DNA from: a virus
Virus record (IMG/VR): IMGVR_UViG_3300045928_000032
Location: 1 to 22,225 of that record
Length of the DNA stretch: 22,225 nt
Strand: one strand, 5' to 3'
Shown one piece after another: positions 5,881 to 11,361 of the stretch. The position numbers and the translations under genes are program-made. Every line of letters begins with the position of its first letter. Position 1 is the stretch's first letter. The notes under the pieces are model-generated. The model worked only from the letters and a program-made list of their open reading frames with translations, made no database searches and was not told the origin of the DNA.

Positions 5881-5930
5881 GTACGCCCGAGAGGATTCGA
5901 ACCTCTGACCTCTTGCTCCGGAGGCAAGCA
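5881..5930 (-). pseudogene. 3' part of tRNA-Arg(CCG), att core
   Basis: Read on the minus strand this is the 3' two-thirds of a tRNA. It has an anticodon stem CTTGC/GCAAG with loop CTCCGGA (U33, anticodon CCG, so Arg), a five-base variable loop, a T arm AGAGG/CCTCT with loop TTCGAAT, the acceptor 3' strand CGGGCGT, discriminator A and an encoded CCA. The acceptor 5' strand ACGCCCG and a D arm are absent upstream (minus-strand positions 5931-6000), so it cannot make a tRNA. It matches what a phage carries to restore the host tRNA after integration. Confidence 0.8.
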
Positions 5931-5935
5931 GGCTC

Positions 5936-5956
5936 AGTCAAATGTCGGTCAGAAAA
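5936..5956 (+). repeat. right att arm repeat
   Basis: AGTCAAATGTCGGTCAGAAAA, 18 of 21 bases identical to 5759-5779 and in the same orientation. It begins six bases after the tRNA-derived core ends. Likely integrase arm site. Confidence 0.7.
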
Positions 5957-6012
5957 TGATTGAGAATATAGGCACTTAGATGCCTGTAGCAAGGTATCAG
6001 CAGTTACGTAGC

Positions 6013-6021
6013 AGTCAAAAT
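6013..6021 (+). repeat. third partial att arm motif
   Basis: AGTCAAAAT, one base longer in A than the AGTCAAAT half-motif of the two main repeats and in the same orientation. It may be an additional weak arm site. A short motif, so chance is possible. Confidence 0.4.
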
Positions 6022-6201
6022 CACCGGATTTCTGGCCGAGGCAAGCGGTCTATACCCCCACATTTGACAAGATTCCAGATTTGTTGCAGACTGACAACTG
6101 AGTGTTTGTAAGCTCTTGGGCAATACTTGTTGCCCCACCGTACCGACGGACCCTTTTGAGTCCTTTCGTCTAAACCACCAAAAACCCCGTCAAACCACGA
6201 C
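6022..6201. other. 180-base intergenic stretch, small hairpin only
   Basis: No convincing gene on either strand. GGGCAA (6118-6123) and TTGCCC (6130-6135) can form a six-base-pair hairpin with a six-base loop. TTGACA occurs at 6064-6069, but no acceptable -10 box lies 16-18 bases downstream, so I do not call a promoter. The minus-strand open frame here lacks a ribosome binding site and family resemblance. Confidence 0.4.
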
Positions 6202-6477
6202 ATGAGAGTCCTCATCGAGAACTCGTCAGGTAATGGGTCTACCTCGATCAAACGGGCCCGCAGTTACGTTCGGCGCAAGCGTGCGGAGTGGGTAGAGGAA
6301 GCCACCGTACCCACAATCTGTTTCACAAAAAACATAAACCATCACCACTACGAAACGGTACTTACTCCAGGTGCTCTCTACTCAGCCGGCCGCGACACAC
6401 TCGCTCGCTACGACCAGGCGCGGCGTATCCCGATGGTCGGCGATGTCAGGCGCCTGTTCACGACGAAATCGCCATGA
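6202..6477 (+). CDS. small hypothetical protein (91 residues)
   Basis: ATG 6202 to TGA 6475-6477. A basic stretch S-I-K-R-A-R-S-Y-V-R-R-K-R-A-E-W-V near residues 15-31 could be a helix contacting nucleic acid. The C-terminal half reads Y-D-Q-A-R-R-I-P-M-V-G-D-V-R-R-L-F. No family is recognised and no strong ribosome binding site precedes the ATG. Overlapping frames at 6288-6557 and 6371-6577 look like shadows in this part. Being first after the att region, it may be an accessory gene. Confidence 0.45.
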   Translation: MRVLIENSSGNGSTSIKRARSYVRRKRAEWVEEATVPTICFTKNINHHHYETVLTPGALYSAGRDTLARYDQARRIPMVGDVRRLFTTKSP

Positions 6478-6505
6478 GCCCAAATGCGGGTATGAACTTA
6501 CCCAA

Positions 6506-6577
6506 ATGCGAGGTGCGCTATTTCTGCTGCTGCTGGTGGTTGTTCTGTGGCTCCTGAGTCGATACGGACTGCTCTGA
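6506..6577 (+). CDS. 23-residue hydrophobic membrane peptide
   Basis: ATG 6506 reads 23 residues to TGA 6575-6577. It has M-R-G-A followed by an almost uninterrupted run of Leu, Val and Phe (L-F-L-L-L-L-V-V-V-L-W-L-L) and a short R-Y-G-L-L end, so it is a single membrane helix. The TGA overlaps the ATG of the next gene (TGATG). No good ribosome binding site is seen. The same frame is open from 6371, but that part does not look coding. Possible roles include a mini-holin or a leader for the next membrane protein. Confidence 0.35.
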   Translation: MRGALFLLLLVVVLWLLSRYGLL

Positions 6578-6879
6578 TGGAGATGTTGATGGGCTTCTGT
6601 TGGGGCGCCGTGCTGGTCTTGATCTTTATCGCGATGATTCTTGTGTGGGAAGAGCCTGCACCGAAGCCCTGCTACCAGTCCGAACCTCGTTCCGCGTGGA
6701 ACTTCGTAGAGCCGATGAAGCCCACGCGCGAGCGCTGCCTACCGGTTACTGGCGTCGTTGGGGTCTGTCACGCATGCGGCCAGTTCGTGCACTCGGATGC
6801 GCACGTGCCGAACGAATCGCTGGGGATTTTCCACGAGGCTTGCTGTCCCGCGTGTCATCCAGAGCCGGAGCCTGTTTGA
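6577..6879 (+). CDS. membrane-anchored zinc-ribbon protein (100 residues)
   Basis: ATG 6577 overlaps the stop of the previous peptide. ATG 6583 and ATG 6589 are in-frame alternatives, the latter with GGAG about six bases upstream. The N-terminus has one membrane helix (about 8-26: W-G-A-V-L-V-L-I-F-I-A-M-I-L-V-W). The C-terminal part holds C-H-A-C, then H-S-D-A-H, then H-E-A-C-C-P-A-C-H, giving enough Cys and His for one zinc site. The domain order, a membrane anchor followed by a soluble zinc ribbon, suggests a protein facing the cytoplasm or periplasm near the membrane. No family is recognised. Frames at 6600 and 6758 are shadows. Confidence 0.55.
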   Translation: MEMLMGFCWGAVLVLIFIAMILVWEEPAPKPCYQSEPRSAWNFVEPMKPTRERCLPVTGVVGVCHACGQFVHSDAHVPNESLGIFHEACCPACHPEPEPV

Positions 6880-6983
6880 AAAATATCACTTTGCGGGTCC
6901 TTCCAGGACGTACACCACGGGCGGGTGTAACTATTGCGTAAAATCAGTAGTTTAGCGTCCATGGTTAGGTTATAGGTGTCAAA
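6880..6983. other. 104-base gap before the packaging operon with a small inverted repeat
   Basis: TACACC (6911-6916) and GGTGTA (6924-6929) form a six-base-pair hairpin with a seven-base loop. This is the last non-coding gap before the terminase genes. In lambda-like phages with Nu1/GpA terminases the cos site lies just upstream of the small terminase, so this is the place to look for cos. No lambda-like cos sequence is recognisable and no good promoter was found. Confidence 0.3.
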
Positions 6984-7121
6984 ATGATCTCACCTGGGAT
7001 GATCTGTTTGCTTCTAGCGTTGGTGTGTTTTGTACTGGCGACGATCAATGCAATAATTCCGAGGATCAACGTGATGGCGCTCGGGTTCTGTTTCTGGGTG
7101 CTTTCGATACTGCTCAAATGA
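6984..7121 (+). CDS. 45-residue membrane protein with two short hydrophobic helices
   Basis: ATG 6984 to TGA 7119-7121. Two hydrophobic stretches, I-C-L-L-L-A-L-V-C-F-V-L-A (about 7-19) and V-M-A-L-G-F-C-F-W-V-L-S-I-L-L (about 30-44), are linked by a turn with N-A-I-I-P-R-I-N. TAGGTG lies about six bases before the start. Its stop overlaps the ATG of the small terminase (ATGA), so it is translationally coupled to the packaging genes. Small two-helix proteins of this look occur widely in phages and bacteria without known function. A holin-like role is possible but not shown. Confidence 0.6.
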   Translation: MISPGMICLLLALVCFVLATINAIIPRINVMALGFCFWVLSILLK

Positions 7122-7597
7122 CCGTAAGCACTCGACAATTGGCGGCGATGCTCGGGCTAAGCTTAGCCCGTGTCTACACGCTTGGCCGCCTGGGAAAAAT
7201 TCAGCCAGAGGCCCCTAATTCCTGGGACGTCGACAAAGTCGCTGCCGCGCTCGGGCGGGATCTAGACAGGTCAATCATACACACGGAGTCGCCATCTGAT
7301 GACCATGTTCCCGTATCTCCTCGCCAAGGGAGTCAAGCCTACGAGAGCTGGCGCCTGACAAGGGAGAAGGCAGCGCGCGCAGAACTGGAGCGGCAGAAGC
7401 TCGAGGGCTCGCTGCTCGATGTACGCGAAGTTAGAACTGCCTGGGCTGGAATGATTTCAATCGCTCGCTCAAGACTGTTGCTCGTCGGAGAGCAGGTCAG
7501 CGATACCGTGGCGGCCGAGGCCGATCCCATACGCTGTCGGGAAATCATCACTGGTTCGATACACGACGCCCTTTCATCGCTCTGTGAATCGCGCTAA
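7118..7597 (+). CDS. terminase small subunit, Nu1-like
   Basis: Starting at ATG 7118 (ATGA overlap with the preceding small membrane protein) gives 159 residues. The frame is open upstream to 7025, but that part is the membrane gene in another frame. The N-terminus is a helix-turn-helix (S-T-R-Q-L-A-A-M-L-G-L-S-L-A-R-V-Y-T-L, about 4-22), as in Nu1, which binds cos. It is followed by a linker and a long charged helix (R-E-K-A-A-R-A-E-L-E-R-Q-K-L-E-G-S-L-L-D-V) typical of the Nu1 and related family, then a C-terminal part that would contact the large subunit. It recognises phage DNA and recruits the large subunit for packaging. The stop overlaps the large subunit by 14 bases. Confidence 0.85.
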   Translation: MTVSTRQLAAMLGLSLARVYTLGRLGKIQPEAPNSWDVDKVAAALGRDLDRSIIHTESPSDDHVPVSPRQGSQAYESWRLTREKAARAELERQKLEGSLLDVREVRTAWAGMISIARSRLLLVGEQVSDTVAAEADPIRCREIITGSIHDALSSLCESR

Positions 7598-9518
7598 ACA
7601 ATTACTCAAGGAATGCTGCCGGCTTTGGGCGCCGCCAGTCCGAGAATCGCTCTCGCAATGGGCAGAAGCGAACTTCCGGCTCAGTTCGGAGTATTCGGCG
7701 TATGAAGGCCCGCTCAGGCTTTACCAGTTCCAGCGCGGCATCCTGGATGCTTACAGCGACATTTACACCCGCGAGCTCGTGGTGATGAGCGCAACCCAGA
7801 TGGTGAAGACGCTACTTCTGCAATGCATCATCGCCCACACGATCGCCCGGGATCCGGGCCCGATCCTACTGGCTCAACCTACCGAAACGGATGCCGAAAC
7901 GTTCTCAAAGGAACGTCTCGACCCAATGATCCGTGACATGGAATGCCTCAGAAAGCTCATCGCACCGGCGAAAAAGACGAGCAGCGCGAATACGGTCCTG
8001 CATAAAGTATTCCGCGGTGGCTCGCTATCGCTCATCGGCGCCCAAACGCCTGGCAATTTCGCGCGCCGGTCTATTCGTGTGTTCCTGGCGGATGAGCGTG
8101 ACAAATGGAAGCGGAATGTTGGCAGGGAAGGCGACGGCTATTCCCTTGGGGTGAAGCGCACGGCCACATTTCGGAGCCGGGCGAAACTGGTTCAGGTATG
8201 CTCTCCTACAATCGAGGGCGCCTCGCAGATAGCAGAAGCCTACCAGGGCAGCGATCAGCGTAAATTTTGGGTGCCATGCCCGTCCTGTGGCCATTCCCAG
8301 GTTCTTCGCTGGTCACAAGTAGTCTGGGAAGCCGCAGCTCCGCGCGAAACGGCCAGGTACAAGTGCGAAAACGAGGATTGTGGCGCACCCTGGAACGATT
8401 TCGAGCGCTGGGGCGCGTGTAGCCGCGGAGAATGGAGAGCCGATCGCCCTTTTCAGGGTATTGCTGGATTCTGGATCTCTGAACTTGCCAGTCCGTGGAA
8501 GACACTGGGCGACATGGTTGCGGATTTCCTGTCGAAGAAAGACGATCCTGCGCTTCTGCAGACCTTCGTCAACACTTCGCTTGCTGAAACATGGAAAGAA
8601 CGCGGCGATGCTCCGGATTACGAGAAGTTGATGGCGCGGAGAGAGCCGGATTACCGTCTCGGTCAGGTTCCGGCGCCTGTTCTGTTCCTCACGGCCGGCG
8701 TCGACGTCCAGAAGACCTGGCTCGAGGGTTATGTCTGGGGCTGGGGCCGCGGTAAAGAACGCTGGATTATCGACCATTGGCGGATCGAACACAACCCGTA
8801 TGATCAGGCGGCGTGGGATGCACTGACAACCAGGCTGAATTCTACCTATAGGCATTCGTCCGGAGCCGATCTCGCCATCATGCGGATGGGAGTCGATACA
8901 GGATATGCCACTCAGGAAGTTTACCGGTGGGCCAGGGAACAGGGCGGCGGCAGAGTCATAGCGACGGACGGACGGCCTTCAGGTGCGGCGTTATTGGGGC
9001 TTCCGACGCAGGTCGACGTCACAATAGCCGGACGAAAAATCAAGCATGGCTCGAAGCTCTGGCCGGTCAATGTTTCGATGGGAAAGTCGGAACTGTACGG
9101 TCTGCTCGGCAAAGAGCGACCGGCAGCCGGCGAACCGTATCCGCCAGGCTGGGTCCATTTCCCCTCGGATCTCCAGGAAGAGACCTTCAGGCAATTAACA
9201 GCCGAAGTTCTGGTTACCAGGATCGTCAAAGGCTACCGGAAAACGGAATGGGTCAAGATCCGTGAGCGCAATGAGGCTCTCGACTGCGCGATCATCAACC
9301 GTGCCTGTGCCGCGCACATCGGTATTGACAGATTCGGCGAGCGCCGATGGCATGAGTTCGAAACAGCTCTCAGGTATGCCGATATTAAAGAACTCGAGCC
9401 GGAACCGGGAATAAAACCCGCGGTTGAAATCGCTCAGCGGTCCCCTGAGATTGGCGTGGTGCGCGAACGCACCCAAAGTTGGCTGGGCGGCCGCGGCGAG
9501 AACTGGTTTTCACGATGA
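7584..9518 (+). CDS. terminase large subunit, lambda GpA family
   Basis: GTG 7584 gives 644 residues, the normal size for this family. The ATPase domain contains the Q-F-Q segment, a Walker A region M-S-A-T-Q-M-V-K-T at about 68-76, and Walker B V-F-L-A-D-E-R-D at about 166-173. A zinc motif C-P-S-C (232-235) and C-E-N-E-D-C (261-266) follows, as in GpA. The nuclease domain begins at about 367, with metal-binding candidates D374 in A-G-V-D-V-Q and D438 in M-G-V-D-T-G-Y. The Walker A loop lacks the Gly normally before Lys-Thr (M-V-K-T). It pumps DNA into the prohead and cuts concatemers, most likely at cos. No strong ribosome binding site precedes GTG, so translation is probably coupled to the small subunit. 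Confidence 0.95.
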   Translation: MNRAKQLLKECCRLWAPPVRESLSQWAEANFRLSSEYSAYEGPLRLYQFQRGILDAYSDIYTRELVVMSATQMVKTLLLQCIIAHTIARDPGPILLAQPTETDAETFSKERLDPMIRDMECLRKLIAPAKKTSSANTVLHKVFRGGSLSLIGAQTPGNFARRSIRVFLADERDKWKRNVGREGDGYSLGVKRTATFRSRAKLVQVCSPTIEGASQIAEAYQGSDQRKFWVPCPSCGHSQVLRWSQVVWEAAAPRETARYKCENEDCGAPWNDFERWGACSRGEWRADRPFQGIAGFWISELASPWKTLGDMVADFLSKKDDPALLQTFVNTSLAETWKERGDAPDYEKLMARREPDYRLGQVPAPVLFLTAGVDVQKTWLEGYVWGWGRGKERWIIDHWRIEHNPYDQAAWDALTTRLNSTYRHSSGADLAIMRMGVDTGYATQEVYRWAREQGGGRVIATDGRPSGAALLGLPTQVDVTIAGRKIKHGSKLWPVNVSMGKSELYGLLGKERPAAGEPYPPGWVHFPSDLQEETFRQLTAEVLVTRIVKGYRKTEWVKIRERNEALDCAIINRACAAHIGIDRFGERRWHEFETALRYADIKELEPEPGIKPAVEIAQRSPEIGVVRERTQSWLGGRGENWFSR

Positions 9519-9694
9519 GAGTACAGGAACCGGGCATCGGCGAGGAACGGCGTGCACAGTACGAATATCGAACGTCTGTGCTGGATATCGACACGGACCT
9601 CAGTAAATGGGGCGACGAAGGCTGGATATGCTTTGCGATCGTTCCGCTCGAATACAATTCCAAGGCTGTTTTTCACTTCCGCAGAAATAAATAA
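9515..9694 (+). CDS. DUF4177-like small protein
   Basis: ATG 9515 overlaps the terminase stop (ATGA) and gives 59 residues. The frame is open to 9479, but the shorter form is supported by the overlap. It has Y-E-Y-R-T, then L-S-K-W-G-D-E-G-W-I-C-F-A-I-V-P-L, the pattern of DUF4177-type small alpha/beta proteins (N-x-x-G-x-E-G-W-E-L). Such proteins appear in phage head regions without known role. Stop TAA shares its last base with the next ATG (TAATG). Confidence 0.65.
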   Translation: MRVQEPGIGEERRAQYEYRTSVLDIDTDLSKWGDEGWICFAIVPLEYNSKAVFHFRRNK

Positions 9695-9897
9695 TGCCCT
9701 GGTTACCCTCGGACCTCGAAGCGTTGGAAGCAGCCATCAAGACCGGTGTGAGCGAAGTGCGCTATGCAGACCGGAGCGTCCGTTACCAATCGCTCGAGGA
9801 AATGCTTGCGCTTCGCCAGATCATGCGGGAATCGATCGAAGGCGGCAGTTCAAGCGGCCAGGTTCGGACCACGCTCGCTTCGTACACCAAAGGCTGA
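9694..9897 (+). CDS. gpW-like head-tail connector protein
   Basis: Starts at ATG 9694, 67 residues. The layout matches lambda gpW (68 residues): D-L-E-A-L-E-A-A-I-K-T-G-V at the N-terminus, S-E-V-R-Y-A-D-R-S-V-R-Y as a hairpin, and S-L-E-E-M-L-A-L-R-Q-I-M-R-E as helix 2. The position between terminase and portal is the same as in lambda. gpW plugs the filled head and makes the surface for the tail-attaching protein. The next gene starts 3 bases after the stop. Confidence 0.85.
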   Translation: MPWLPSDLEALEAAIKTGVSEVRYADRSVRYQSLEEMLALRQIMRESIEGGSSSGQVRTTLASYTKG

Positions 9898-9900
9898 GAT

Positions 9901-11361
9901 TTGAATTGGCTTGATCGAGCGATCGACTGGCTGTCGCCGGCCATGGGTCTCAAGCGCGCCCGGGCCAGGCACATTCAAGAGGTTTTGCTCGGATATGAAG
10001 GCGTTCGCAGTACACGGCGCCAGGGCGGCTGGAACACGGCGCAGAACAGCGGCAACGCCGAAATGGGCGTTGCGCTCACGAAACTCCGTGATAACGCCCG
10101 TGACCTTGTTCGTAATAACGCCTACGCAAAAAAGGCGGTGCGCGAATGGTCGAAGCGCGTCGTCGGATGGGGTATCACACCACAGGCCGATACCGGCAGC
10201 GCCTCGCTTAACGAGATTATCGATCAGTACTGGGAACAGTGGGTTCCGCAGTGCATGTCTGACAGGCGGCTCGGGTTCTACGCGGCGCAAAAGCTCATTT
10301 GCCGGGCAGCTTTCGAGTCCGGAGAGTGCCTTGTCAGGATCTGGGATAGGCGAATTCAAGATCAGCTCGCCGTCCCGTTTCAAATTCAGATTCTTGAGTC
10401 TGATTATTTGGATATCAACCAAACAAAGACGCTCGAGACCGGCTACATTCTCCATGGCATCGAGTTCGACCCTATCGGCCGTATCCGCGGCTACTGGCTC
10501 TTTGGGCAGCATCCAGGGGATGTTGTCAACACGAGGCTCGGGAGAAATCTAGCTAGCAGATTCGTACCAGCCGAGGTTATTCTGCACCATGCCGAAATCG
10601 AGCGGCCGGGCGATGTCAGGGCAGTAACCCGGTTTGCGCCGGTCATGAACAAGCTGCGAGACGTCGATGAATACGCCGATGCCGAGATTGTGCGTAAGAA
10701 AATCGAGGCGTGCCTAACGGCCATGATTACGCAGCCCGAGGGCGCCGACGGTCCAACGATGGGTTCCCTGGTAACGGATGCGGACGGCAACAAGGTAGAG
10801 AAATTCCAACCCGGTATGATAATGTACGGCGCCCAGGGAGTCAGCGCGGAGTTCTTCGCTCCGTCGAGCTCCGGCGACTTCGCCTCACATAAGAAAACTG
10901 AACTACGGGAGGTCTCCACCGGCCTTGGAATTCCTTATGTGACGCTCGCGGACGACCTCAGCGATGTCAATTACTCGAGCTATCGCGGCGGCGCGGTCGC
11001 TTACCGGGATGACATCGACGAATACCGGTGGAATTGGTTTATCCCGCAGGTCCTCGACCCCATCTGGCGTAAGTTTGTCGACACTCTGTATCTGATGGGC
11101 GGCATTCCGGAGGCAAATTACGGCGTGAAGTGGAATCCTCCGCCATTCGATCTGCTCGACCGTGAATCAGAGAGCAAGGCCGATATGACCGAGTTACTCA
11201 TCGGTAAAAAGACATGGCCACAAATGTTGGGCGAGCAAGGCAGAGACCCGGAAAAACAATTCACGGAAATTGCGGCATGGAAGCCCAGGCTGGACTCTGT
11301 CGGAGTCTCATTCAATCCGAAAGGAAACAAAAATGGCGAAGCTCAGAATTCCGCGGCCTAG
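9901..11361 (+). CDS. portal protein, lambda family
   Basis: TTG 9901 is used as start with AAAGG about seven bases upstream, giving 486 residues, close to lambda gpB (533). Family features include the N-terminal A-R-D-L-V-R-N-N-A-Y-A-K-K-A-V region (about 65-80), V-G-W-G-I-T-P near 88, R-R-L-G-F-Y-A-A-Q-K near 122, E-S-G-E-C-L-V-R near 140, and L-E-S-D-Y near 165. The conserved S-S-Y-R-G-G-A-V near 360 is typical of this family. Twelve copies form the channel at one vertex through which DNA enters and leaves. The C-terminal 29 bases overlap the start of the capsid gene in another frame. Confidence 0.95.
   Translation: MNWLDRAIDWLSPAMGLKRARARHIQEVLLGYEGVRSTRRQGGWNTAQNSGNAEMGVALTKLRDNARDLVRNNAYAKKAVREWSKRVVGWGITPQADTGSASLNEIIDQYWEQWVPQCMSDRRLGFYAAQKLICRAAFESGECLVRIWDRRIQDQLAVPFQIQILESDYLDINQTKTLETGYILHGIEFDPIGRIRGYWLFGQHPGDVVNTRLGRNLASRFVPAEVILHHAEIERPGDVRAVTRFAPVMNKLRDVDEYADAEIVRKKIEACLTAMITQPEGADGPTMGSLVTDADGNKVEKFQPGMIMYGAQGVSAEFFAPSSSGDFASHKKTELREVSTGLGIPYVTLADDLSDVNYSSYRGGAVAYRDDIDEYRWNWFIPQVLDPIWRKFVDTLYLMGGIPEANYGVKWNPPPFDLLDRESESKADMTELLIGKKTWPQMLGEQGRDPEKQFTEIAAWKPRLDSVGVSFNPKGNKNGEAQNSAA

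Larger units (their letters stand above)
5757..6021. other. attP: phage attachment site attP (tRNA core with flanking arm repeats)
   Basis: The region contains a 3' tRNA-Arg fragment (5881-5930) as the likely exchange core. A 21-base imperfect direct repeat lies left (5759-5779) and right (5936-5956) of the core, with a third partial copy at 6013-6021. Tyrosine integrases that target tRNA genes carry the 3' part of the tRNA in attP so that the host gene is rebuilt after insertion, and bind arm sites on both sides. The integrase gene is 1.8 kb upstream. Since phage genes lie on both sides, this is attP and not attL or attR, unless two elements lie in tandem. Confidence 0.75.

Noticed and set aside
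5931-6000. Possible full tRNA gene upstream of the tRNA fragment on the minus strand
   Set aside because: No ACGCCCG acceptor 5' strand and no D arm are present; only the 3' part from the anticodon stem to CCA exists, so it is an att core.
6064-6092. Promoter with TTGACA as -35 box
   Set aside because: No acceptable -10 box at 16-18 bases.
6021-6251. 76-residue minus-strand open frame in the att region
   Set aside because: No ribosome binding site, no family resemblance, and located in an otherwise non-coding stretch.
8313-8855. 180-residue minus-strand open frame inside the large terminase gene
   Set aside because: Antisense shadow of a gene with clear ATPase and nuclease motifs.
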